Below are positions 50,755-62,340 of a DNA stretch of 64,000 nucleotides, piece after piece; the stretch's first letter is position 1, and every line of letters begins with the position of its first letter. The translations under genes and the position numbers were made by a program. The notes below the pieces were generated by a model. The model worked only from the letters and a program-made list of their open reading frames with translations, did not search any database and was not told the DNA's origin. Source of the DNA: Macquaria australasica (Eukaryota; Chordata; Actinopteri; Centrarchiformes; Percichthyidae); contig SEMN01000026.1 in the NCBI GenBank assembly GCA_005408345.1, positions 2,209,536 to 2,273,535 of the forward strand, written 5' to 3'.

Positions 50755-50785
50755 TCACACACCCACACACACACCCACACACAGA
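50717..50785. repeat. Compound CT/CA microsatellite in ttc21b 3' UTR
   Basis: CT units then CA units with CTCAC and CCAC interruptions, ending about 10 bases from the ttc21b stop codon. Confidence 0.85.
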
Positions 50786-50794
50786 GCTCCAACA

Positions 50795-53700
50795 CTAAGA
50801 TCTCAAGGCAGCACGAGCTTTGTCCAGGATGTCCTTTCTCATTCTCGGATAATTCGGATGAGCAGCCAGAACCTGTGGACGGAAGCAAAGATGATTCACC
50901 GGATAAAAGCAGATCTTATCTCTCAAACTATAAACATCCACAGGTGTCTTACCTTGTGACACACATCTATGGCATCAACATGCCTCTTCGCTTTCAAGTA
51001 GTTGAAAGCAAGCTTGTATCCTGAAATAAAAACAGACATTACATGTTAGAAATATAATTCTCTTAATCCCTTTTGCCCTTATAAATAGAACTGGACATGT
51101 GATTTTGGTTGACATACCAATAGTTGGGTTAGTCCGATTTCCATATTTCCAAGCCAGTTCATAGTTGAGTGCTGCATCACGGAATGCCTGCTCTTTTTCC
51201 ATTATGTAGCCCAGATATTCATAAGCTTTACAGCATGACTGTGTGAAAAAACGGGCAATTATTATCACAAGAAAATGTACATAAATGACGGCCTCTCTAC
51301 ATTATAAAGTAACACAAATCTCCAAAATAAGGGGAAAAGCTTTTTTGTGAATTGGACTGCCTTGTAAACCACATAATATTCAAGCGGTGACAATATTTTC
51401 AGGCTGACCTTGTTATGATTGAGGCATCTCTTTAAGAGGTCCCCGGCCATGTCATACTTCCCCGAATGGATGTAGATGTCTGCCAAGAGCAGCCAGCTCT
51501 TCTCAAACTCATCGGCGTCAACGATGCTCCAGTTCATCTTAGCTATGCGTTTGAGCTGGTTCCTGGCTCGGGGAGTTTGTTTGAGCATCATATAAGCCGT
51601 CGCCATGGCTAACAGTGCCGGCACGTGGTCTTTCTGAATTCAACCAAAGAATCCTGGTTAGACAGGATGAATTTCACAACACTTCCCCCACTATCCCACT
51701 TCTATTTGTTTACACCAAAACCACACTGACTTCGCACAAATCATTAAAATCTACCAAATAAAATTCACAAAACTGAACTACAACTGTACAAGCAATATTT
51801 ACTGTACACACTCAATTAATATTCAGAAAAATTGATACAGTGTAATGTGAATTTTATAACTAAATGGAATGACTGACATTAAAGAGAAACTCCAGTATTT
51901 TTTAAACCTGGGACCAATTTTTTTTTTTTTTTTTTTTTTTACAAATTTTGGGGTTGAAATTACTAATAATTATGGGTTTAAAAATACCGGAGTTTCCCTT
52001 TAAGAGAGCATGAAATAATGCATGGCTCCTGCTGTGGCTATATTTACACAAGAGAGAGTGATGTAACTCATGCACACCATCTGGAGTTTACTTACCTCAT
52101 TGTTTGCAATCTCTGTGAAAACACTAAGGGCTTTCTCTACATTGGCCTTCTGCTTAGTCGCCAGAAAGCAGTAGTTCTCCAGGATGCGAAGCTGTGTGTG
52201 TCCGCCAGGTGTCTGAGGCTTTAACTCTTTCAGAAGCTTCTCGGCTGTTCTCACGGCAAGCTGTTCGGACTCCTGCTTCTCTGTGGAGTTCCTGATGAGA
52301 GACGAAGGTGAGCTTTAGAAGTAAGTCTGTGGGTTTCAAACAAAGAATACATACTGTATAGAGTATACAGTCTTAGTATGCTCCTATTGCCACTCACCCA
52401 ATTTCACCATCTAAATTCTCAAATACTTCTCCTCCCATGGTGTCATTGTCAGGGTTCAGGTAGATTTCAATCATGTTATACACTGCATTTTGACCCCAAT
52501 CGTTGTCTTTCCGTGCTTTGTTGAAGTGTCGCAGAGCATCATTAGGTTCTCCTGTGAACCTGAGCAGCAAGTGCAAGCTTAGTCACTAATCTTAAAACAG
52601 ATGTTGCCATTATTCTGAGGAAACACTAATCCAAACTTACCAAAGATAAAGTCCTTTGCAGTAGTTGAACCCAGGGTCAAACTTTGTCCTGGATGAATGT
52701 TTTTCTGCCATATCAACAAATCTGGGAACTTCTTCCAACTTCCCGGCCCTCCTCAACAAGTCAATAAGACGTGACAGTGTTGGGTAGTTGTCTGAAAGCA
52801 ACAGGTGTGAGTTATTATGCTTTCCATTTAGAGAAGGTCAAATCATCAATTCACATTTACATTCACCACAAATGTTTGAAACATGGCTCCACTGCACCTG
52901 GTTTACGCTCCAGGAGTTGTTGAAAGTGGAAAACCGCCTGTTCATAGTCCTGCTTCTTAAACATAATGTCAGCCATCATCTAAAGGACAAACATATGTGT
53001 AAGAAATAACTTCATGAATTAGATACAAGAAAGGTAATGGTCAAAACTGCGGCGAAAGATGGACAGAACAAACCAGAGTTGCATCTTCATTAAACTGGTC
53101 AGTCTTCAAAATGACGCTGCATTGGTCCTGGCACGCATCGACCTCATCCAGAGTAAGGTACAACCGGGCCAACTCCAGCATCACCTAGGAACAGGGAGTG
53201 CATTCATTTGAATTCATGTGACAACATTCTTGGTAGAATAACATAAGCTAGATAAATCAGACCTTTCGCCTAAATCAAACTATCAACCACTAAGATCACA
53301 AAATTTCAAAAACACAAGCACCAGACTCTAAAAGATGCCAGTGCTGGTTAACCACAGCTGCAGTTGAGTACACAGGACGTTTTTGATTCAGCTGCACTGA
53401 CCTTGCGATCAGTCTCACAATACACAAGAGCTTCTTTGTAGAATTTGACTGCTCTCTCATAGCCCCTCTGACTTGTGTAGTGTTTAGCGATCTCAGCGCA
53501 GATCTCAGCAGCAAGCTGCTTCTGCATGGGGACGGCGTCAGGCTGCTCCAACTGCACCCGCTTCAGCACCTTGGCCTGCACATCCCTCGCCTATACACAG
53601 CAAAAAACACAAGCTCATTTTGAAAACAATGTCACTCTATGTCTGTGTTTTTGGGCAGACCAGTTTTGCTTAGAAATAATCATGCAAAATATTAGATACA

Positions 53701-56700
53701 AAATGTGAAAAGATGTCTCAGAGAACCACATAACTGACTCCACTTACTCTTTGTAGGGAAAGTAAAGCTTCCTCATTTTTGTCAACCTTATTTTGGATCT
53801 TTGCCAACAGGACCAGATAACGGCAATCATCTGAGAGCGCCAGCAGTTCATTCACTGGGTAGGTTAGAAGTTAGAAACACAATAAAACAATAAACAACCA
53901 AAAACAATCAGTAAATTCTTCTTCTAAAACACAATAAAGACGTCTTAATTTGCTTTACAAATGCAAAGTGGTTCGGCATTGTCATAAACAATATTTGCTC
54001 ATATTTTCTTTCCGTCTTTGCATCAAGTTGTTTATACTTAAGCATTATTTGCATCATGTCTATGCACACACTATCATCATGACTAGATTCTCTCATTCTT
54101 ATTCATTGTGGTGCTTGACGTCAGGAGTTCACTGTGTGACGTCTTAAGTACCTGGTTCATGGGCCAGAGCTTCATGCAGGACTCTCTCACAGCGCTCATA
54201 TTGCTTCATCTTCATCAGCAGCTCAGCCAGGTCATAGCGCAGGAAGTTCTGTTGCTCAGTCTTCAGGGCTGCTTCATAGTAATTTATTGCCTGTGTGACA
54301 GCAGCCTCAGGTCAACACTGTTGTTTTCTGCGAGTGAATCGTGTTTATCTTTAAAAGAGTGTCCAACACAAACCTTGACGTAGTTATGAGTCTTGACCAG
54401 GGCTTTCCCAATCTTGCTGGCTAAAGCACCATCTTTGGGGTTTTTCTTCAGAGCATGCTCATAAACCTCAATGGCTTTCTCTGGCTGAGGATAAAAACAT
54501 CACATGGTAAGTGGTGTCACAAGTTGTTGTTGATTTGAAGTTTCTGTAAATATTATTCAGGAAGTCTAACACATTTCATTATTCACAATTTGTTGTGAAC
54601 ATGTGGTAAACACCTTAAGGCTAGTATGCAGCACCCCGGGCTTGGGGCCTTGAATGTCATCATCTTCCCTATCATCACAACCAGAGTATGTGTCAACATG
54701 CCTGACCTTAGGAGGCTCGGCTCGCCTCCCATAAAATTGCGCAGGTGACCATAACTCTTCCTCTTTGACTTACTGATTCATCTAAAACCATCTACTCTAC
54801 TTCAGGTACACTGTGTCCCATTCCATTGCCAACCATTATTGAAAAACTTTCTGAAGAGACTTTGTTTATTACCTGAATTTATCAGTGAGGGTTTAGTTGT
54901 TTGTGTTAACCCCGTTTCAGCTATGTTTTGCAACGTTCAGAAATTACAACACCACCTTCAGGTTAGTGCTGTTTGTCTCGTACTGTGGTGTAGCAGATAT
55001 TTCCTTTAGGGGTGAGATGACTAAATAATCACTTAATCACATGATATTAATTACAATATCAGCTAAATCGATTCTTCCCTATTAACTAACATTCTGGATC
55101 GTGCATGAATGAGAATATTGTTTTCTTAAGTTATTTCTCCAGTATTGCCTAGTTGATGTATATGCTTATTTCCCTTTTAACTGAGGGTGAAACATTATGT
55201 GCTAACAATTAATCCTGTCTCCTCCTTTATATAACCTATAAATACCGTGTCACAGCTTCTGCTAATGATCCCCTGTGAACTACAATGCAGTGGGTGATTC
55301 TAAAATACTTCTTATATAGTCCTAAACACAGGACAGTTTGCACTCCCTCTTCACTCTCAACAGTTTTCCAGGTTTTCCAGGACACATGGAAAACTGACAA
55401 AAGGGCCAAATTACTGAGATAAGTGCATTTGAACTCTGCCAGGAGGGGAAGTAGATTTGTTTACTCAATGTCCAGTGAAGGTGCTGACAAGCTCACACGT
55501 CGTAGGCTCCTCTTTCAGAAATATGTGCAGTAGCATTGTGGCGCTTTCCTTGTACGTTTTCTATAATTTACAGAAATGCATCCCTATTCTGTTTCATCAT
55601 ACTGCTCTCAACTGCAGGGCGGGGATTGGAAGAGGGAGGTCCTGTGTTCCTTTTACACACTAATCATCTAAGGTAAGACCTTGGTGATGGACTTCATTAG
55701 AGCTCCAACACAGCACAGCAGAAGGGTAAAGATCCAAAAACAGCAAGGCTCCTTTACATGAATGGTAAGAACAGGAATGTAGAAGTATAATGAAACTCAG
55801 AACAGTAGTGATTACATTACACGGAGGGTACACATTTGTATAACTCCTCTATTTATAATATCTCTATAAAAGACAGCTTCTCATTACAGCTTTGAATTTA
55901 GCTATTTTGGAAAAGGTATAAAAAAAACTTGACCAAAATAAAACTGGGGTTAGACAACACACCACGGGAATATGGTTATTTGAAGCCCATAGCACATTTA
56001 AAGCCAAGTTAACCAATATCCACACAAATCAGTTGTGGTATAAAAGATATCTCATACGACACAGATGAATCACATCTCCCACTTACTTCTTGAATGTTAA
56101 TGTAGGCATCACCTAGTAAGAGGTATGTGTGAGGGTTGGGCAGCTTCTCCACAATTTCTCTAGAGGAAAGACAAGAGATATCACATCACATATGGTGTTC
56201 TTCATTATGTAGACATACAGTATGCCCCTGCTGGTCTGAGGTTCGGTCATGCTTTACTACGTCTCAGCTGTTGATGCAAGTGGCATCAGAGACCAGCAGA
56301 AGACTGGAGGCAGCTGTGTACATTTCTTATTTATTGCATGAATGGCTTCAGTTAAAATTTTATTTGATTTACTTTGTGTTTGTGGTCTTCTAAATCCTAC
56401 TACAGCCTCAGCTGGATGAAATGTAGGTGCACTATCGTTGAATATCCAAAAGTCATGTCTTTAATTAGGTTTCAGCCGTTACTGTTCAGACAAACATTTA
56501 CAATGCATTAGGTTTTAGATAGAGTATAGTCGTTCATACGTTCAGCTACTATCTTACATCAAGATCACTTTAAGATTTCAGTATGCCTTTTCTGTTCAGT
56601 CGAATCCAAATTTACAGCTCACCTGTAACAGCTTGCATACAGACGTTTCTCTTTTCTGTGGTTCAGATATATGTCTCCCATTTTCTCCTTGGCTTGGATG

Positions 56701-59700
56701 TAGTAGGGCTGGTCAGGGGTAATGTTTCTGAGCATACTCAGTGCCAGCTCGGTGTCACCGCGCAGCAGGGCCAGGTCTGCATTGGCAATCGTAACACGGA
56801 GCTCCTCAGGGGTTCCTGAGAACTCATTGATGGCATCCTGCATCACCTTTGCTGCTTCATGCTGAAATGTTAAATGCATTCATAAGTGTAGACTGTATGC
56901 TTTTCTTCAAGGCCAGGCATATGTGGAAACCCAACAACACTACTGGGATGAAAGCCTTAAAAAGTACTCACAGCAGAGTACAATACAACACTACTTCACA
57001 TAAACCATAAAGAACAATATCTGGAGTGCTTTAAATTAACAGGGTAGTATCATGTACATAACTTCTTACATCAAAACTCACTATTTTACCTGTTCCCCGT
57101 TGAGCCACAGGGCCTCAGCTAACTCCAAGAAGACAGAGACACAGTCAGCAGGACTCAGCTCAGTCTTCTTGTTCTTAGACTTGGACGAGGATCCAGCTCT
57201 GCGGACACCTGGAAGACTCATGGCCATCTGCAGTGTCTGAATAGCCTCCGCCAGCTCACCCATCTTCTTCTTAGCCTGAGCCTTGATCAGGTGGTACAAT
57301 GGATGTTCTTGAATCTGGAATGGACAAGAAGTCGTGACGCATCAATAATAACTGACAGTATCTTTTAAAGTTCCCCTCTGTGGAGACAAAGTACATTTAC
57401 CGGATGCGACTTTCTTCTTCCTGTCACCTACATCCTTTTCTGTATTACTATGCCTAACTGAGGACAGGCTGACATGCTCCTAAATGTTACAGATAAAGGC
57501 GGCAGAGCTGCAACGTATTTGCACATTTGCCGTGGGTCAGGTAAGAGCCTGAACACACACTGTCTCATAAACAATTAGCAGCCAATAATACTGTCCATGT
57601 CGATGATGATCTTACCTCAAAGTTATGACTGAGGCAGAGTTCAAGAGACTGGGAACACAACGTGAAGTTACCCTGCATCAGATGGATCTGTGCCATTAGC
57701 AGATGAGCATCTGCATGAGAAGGACACTGATCCAGACAATGTTGTAGACTGCTCTGAGCAGCATCAATGTCACCTGAATGAACACAGAAGCAATGTAGTT
57801 TAAAATAGCATTTGCAGAAAAGAAACCAAAACATATATTTCAAATGCAGCGCTCACCAGACTGATATCTGACTTTGGCTAGCAGGAAGACCCCTTGAGGG
57901 AGACCTGGCACAATCTTGACCACAGTATCCAACAATGTGGCACAGTGCTGGAGCTGAAGAGAAGGAGGCTGGCCCTGGACTGGAGGCTAAAACAAGAATT
58001 GCACAATTTTTATTTACGCCATTCTCTAACTTTTTTCTCATTGCAAGATGATTAAGTATGCATATTTCTATCATACCACCCACAAAAGTGTGAAAACAAA
58101 ATCATTACTCGCAAAATAAATACATAACTGACTGAGGCTCTCTTGTACTGCCCAAATTTAAGGCTCAGAAGTTACACAGACATTTTAAGACCAACGGACA
58201 CCTGTCATTGATGAGTCTCCCCGTCGTACCTTAGCAGGACACAGTGCAAGATACTCTTTGACAATCTCCAACAGGAAGTCAGGGTTCAGCTTCTCAAAGT
58301 ACTCCACTCCCAGAGGCAGACCCTGCAGTGTGGAGAAGTGTGTGTCCACTGCATCATTCAACAGATTGGTCACCTCTTCCTGGGGCCGGCGCTTTTTCAG
58401 TGCCAGAACAGCACGTAGGTACAGAAGCTCCTAATGAAAAAAATTAAATAACAGAAGGAGAAAAGCAAAAATGGTTGAATAAGAAAAAGAGGTAGGAGGG
58501 AGGAAAACTTGACAAGGGCATTCTTTACAAGTTGGATCGAAGACACCAGCATAAAAACAAAAAGTCTCCCAGAAAGAACAACTAAAGAGAAAATACTGAA
58601 CACCGCCAGGAGCAGCTGCTACCTATCCTGCCAGGTGCTCTTGCTTAGTGCTTTTCAAACAGTTTTTAAGGTATAATAAATTATTCTAAACCACGATGAG
58701 CCTCTTCCTCTGGGATTCTCTTAAAAGAGTGAAAGACATTTCATGTTGTCAGCATTTATAACAAGACATTACCCCTGATTTTCCAATAGATTGTTGAATC
58801 TCTGTGAGAAATTCCAACTGCTGTTCTGCATCTTCAAGATGGCCCTCTATCAGCTGGCAGCGAATTATACCTGTGGAACAAAAATAAAAAATGTTGTATC
58901 TTCAGAAATTAAAAATGGCATGTGGACCCCTGTCATGTAGACAGCAGATTAATAATTGTAACAGGTTACCAGTCAAAGCAGAAACACTTGTCTCATCCAA
59001 AGTCATGGCAGTCTTGTACCACTTCATAGCCTCCTTGATTCTGCCCTGAAGCACCATCTGGTAGCCCAACTCTGTGGCTAAATCTGAGTCGCCTGATGCC
59101 ACAGAGAAGGCTCTTTCCACCATCCTAAACGTCTGCTCAATCAATTTCTCATTTCGTCCACACTGTGACAAAACAAAAAACAAGAAACACTGTAAATGCT
59201 GAAATTCAATGAAGGTCAAACAACTCTTCAGAAGTAAAGAGGACCAAAATGTAGCATTAAGAATTTAGAAAGAATACTGAAAATTGTCTTACAACACGGG
59301 TGAAGGCTAGAGACACCCTGTAGAAAAGCTCTGGGTTGTGTGGTTCCAGAATCTCCAAGCTGCTGATGAGGTTTGAAAGCTGTTTTACCGACTGCCAAGG
59401 GGGATATAAAAACAGTTTCTGTAAAGTGATCAGCACTTTGCCACGGCTCCATCAAAAAAGCCAGTATTTACAGTTTTATTTTGATTCCTGCTGATTTGCA
59501 TGCCTACAAGTTTGTAGGTACGTAAGTATGAACATGTGAAAATGTGAACTTTACCTCAGTAATATCTCCATCTCTACATAAAGAATGTAGAGCTAGCATC
59601 CGTAGTGCCTCCAGGTTATTTTTATCCTTCTGTAAAAGCCTGAAATATGACACAAGGTGCTGTGAATGAAGTCCATCTCCTACACTTAATAAGCTTGGAT

Positions 59701-62142
59701 TTCTTTGATTGATAGTAATAGAATATCTGATACTGCTGCAGTACTGTGTTGAGCTCCCAGACAAATAACATTAAAACTAAAAGGAATTGTGAAGGCTGCC
59801 AAAGGATGTACAGTATACTGTATGCTGCCTGCACCCCTCCCACTTCACAACATCCCAGTGATGGCACCACAGCGGATCTAAACTTGGTGCAACTTCAGTA
59901 ATCACACTTCCTCCTGTTCAGAAAACCTGAAGCAGCGCATCCTTGGAACTTCTGCATTTTGTCTCAAAGGACTTTCTATGCTGTCTGACACTGGCCAAGG
60001 TCCAGAGGGGCGAGCACAAACAATGGAGTAATCAGTATGCACTGGTTTGAGGCATCACACTAGTGTTTCATTTGCACTTGAATGCTGAGCCATTTGTAAA
60101 GGCAGACTGTGTTTTTTTCTTACATCCCTGGTGGTGATTACAAATGTTTTTTGTGCTTTATGATCTCACCAGACACATTGTAACCCTTCATTAATATTCT
60201 TTTAAGAGTCTGGGGAAGAGAACTCGGATGAGCTTGCACTATGATAGATGTGACCTGTGTATAATTTGGGAGAAACCTCCTAACCACCTCATCAATTACC
60301 TGTGTGCTGCATCTATTGTTTGCTCCCAGTCTTGAAGGCTGAGCAACAGTTTCATCTTCTTAATGAGGGCAGGCAAGAACCCAGGGAAACTAACAATGAC
60401 CTGGTTAACCATCTCCAACGCTCCGGAGTAGTTCTGACGATATTCATAGTATTGTGCCTAGGACAGAACAAATGTCACACAGGCCAGTACAAAACATGAC
60501 ATTTTAATGTACTATTCAATATGAATGAAACGTCTAAATGTCTAAATGTAATCAGGAACAACAATGGAAGCAATATTTCCAAAGTTACAGAGAATTTATC
60601 CAAATAATGTACAGTGAAAAAGAACCGCAAGAGATTTCATATGGTGATGCGCCAATCACAGTGATGGCAAGGGACACAGTACATAAAACACTGAGTCAAT
60701 TAGAAACACAATAAGAATTGTAAGAGGCATAGGAAATATTAAAAATTTTAGCGTTGTAACATTTTCAGCTGTGGCTGAGGAAGACTATTCAATATGGATT
60801 TGTAATTCCCATCTCACCTTTCCCATCAGGGCAAAAACATCTGCTCTCTCTTTCAGTCCCTCATCAAAGTATTTTCCAGCCTTCCTGGCATAGGCGTCTT
60901 TACCAGATGTCACATCTATCCAGGCTTTTAGGATTATTCCCTGGACAACACATATTAGTCCAAATTTTACAAAAGTGCAAATAGATGAAAAGCCAGATTG
61001 CCCCTCTTATCATTACATACACTCTGAGACTTTGCACAACAATGGAAAAGTAATACTAATGCTTTTCTCAAACATATGACAAAAATGCAAATCTCACCTC
61101 TCTAGAGCCACTGGAGAGTTTGATCATTCTCTCTGTGTACTCTCGTGCCTTATCATTTCGCCCTAAAAGCCAGAGGAACATCCCAGCATGGTACAGACTC
61201 TTGGGAGATGCACTTTTACGATCCTCTTTGACCTTAGCATCAAGTTCTTGAATGACTTCTCTGTCTGTGAATACAGAGACACTTGATATTACCAACAAGT
61301 GTGTGCAGTCCTTTTAAAGAGCCTGGGCAAACATCTGTGACATAAATAAAAGGACTATGCTGGCCTACCTGGGTTTGTCTTTTTTTTCTCAGCATAGACA
61401 AGGGCCATTAATGTGCAGAGAGACACATCTCGACTATCTCTTATTGTGTCCAACTCTACTGAGGCTTCTTGAACTTGATCTGTAGTAAAGTAATGACATA
61501 AGTGTATGTATGACACATGGCAAAGAGACGCGAGTCTAACCAGAAAAGTCCCATGCTATTATGTTATTTGATTCTTTCAAGCTTACCTTGCATAAGGGTA
61601 CCATATGCATGGAAGAAAATGTAGATAGGATCATTGCTGAATTTCCTCTGAGCAGCTGCTGCAACGTTTACAGCATGATTGAAATACTTCTCATAGCTGT
61701 AGTACCTGATCAAAGCCTGTGGAAAAACAGAAAGAGGCGCCGTGTCTGTGGGAGTCTACAGGTGGTGATAGTAGCAAAAAACGGTCTGTAAAATACGCTC
61801 TCAATCAGATGCTGCAACCAATTCTTTTCACAGCAGAACAAAGTAACATGCATACCAAAGTTAAGAGTAACCCTGTGTTTAGCTTCAGTGTATGTTAAGG
61901 CTAGCTAACATAATTAACGTTAGCTAGCCGATGTCACTCTTCGCCACGGCCAAAAGCTATTATTACCGTTTTGACAAGTCTTACGAAACGTCCTCTGTCA
62001 CTAATAGCTAACATTGTTAATAATATATATTTATTAACTCGGACTGGGTGAGTCTCCAGGTCGCCTTTATCTGTAACGTTAGCCTTGGGTGCTGAATCAT
62101 TAAAACATCTTCGCTTACCAACGTCGTCTCTTCATCCTCCAT
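50795..62142 (-). CDS. ttc21b: Tetratricopeptide repeat protein 21B (IFT139), 29 coding exons, complete
   Basis: Exons: 62142-62119, 61716-61587, 61479-61369, 61264-61098, 60940-60818, 60457-60300, 59639-59555, 59391-59293, 59162-58970, 58870-58773, 58430-58230, 57986-57857, 57773-57616, 57314-57090, 56861-56623, 56159-56087, 54484-54374, 54290-54152, 53854-53748, 53590-53402, 53184-53074, 52979-52898, 52791-52641, 52559-52398, 52291-52096, 51633-51409, 51238-51118, 51020-50953, 50872-50795. They sum to 3954 nt, 1317 residues (human 1316), all GT-AG. It is the IFT-A subunit IFT139, acting in retrograde transport in cilia; human loss causes nephronophthisis and skeletal ciliopathy. The protein is built of TPR helical pairs end to end, with no enzyme motif. 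Conserved stretches include LATELGYQM (from 327), VTIANADLAL (657-666) and the C-terminal RKDILDKARA. The ATG has a good context (AAGATGG). The paralogue TTC21A is the only alternative; sequence and synteny favour 21B. Confidence 0.97.
51879..52004. mobile_element. Short inverted-repeat (MITE-like) element in a ttc21b intron
   Basis: The left arm (AGAGAAACTCCAGTATTTTT, 51883 on) and the right arm (AAAAATACCGGAGTTTCCCT) are near-perfect inverted copies about 33 bp long, flanking a poly(T) core. It lies in the intron between exons 25 and 26 of ttc21b. Confidence 0.65.
61899..61929. repeat. Inverted repeat in ttc21b intron 1
   Basis: GGCTAGCTAAC (61899-61909) is the exact reverse complement of GTTAGCTAGCC (61919-61929), with a 9-base spacer. 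Words of this kind are frequent in fish DNA. Confidence 0.55.
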
Positions 62143-62340
62143 CTTGGCTGAGACGCTCTGTGCTTAAACAGTAACTGGCGTGAAAATAACTGCCGATTTA
62201 CGCTGTCTGCATTGTACTTTAGCAAAAGAACGACATTATTGCACTTTTCGTTGTGTTTTCGCCATCTTGAACCAACTCCTTTAGCGTTGCCCGGTAACCT
62301 AGTAACAACTATGGATATGGGGTATTTATTCCCTGAGGGA
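62143..62340 (-). promoter_or_regulatory. ttc21b: ttc21b core promoter and 5' UTR
   Basis: GC-richer stretch just upstream of the ATG at 62142, without a TATA box, containing the X-box. Its position fits a short leader joined directly to the 24-nt first coding exon. Confidence 0.55.
62286..62298. promoter_or_regulatory. ttc21b: X-box (RFX site) in the ttc21b promoter
   Basis: GTTGCC-C-GGTAAC fits the RFX consensus GTNRCC, 0-3 bases, RGYAAC exactly, with a 1-base spacer. It lies 144 bp upstream of the ttc21b ATG. RFX factors are known to drive ciliary and IFT genes through X-boxes at this distance, and ttc21b is an IFT-A gene. A further TAACAAC half-site-like sequence follows at once. Confidence 0.75.

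Larger units (their letters stand above)
50220..50794 (-). other. ttc21b: ttc21b 3' UTR
   Basis: Runs from the TAG stop (50797-50795) to just past AATAAA (minus strand 50240-50235), about 570 nt. A compound (GT)n/(GA)n microsatellite begins within about 10 bases of the stop codon. The remainder is AT-rich. Confidence 0.6.
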
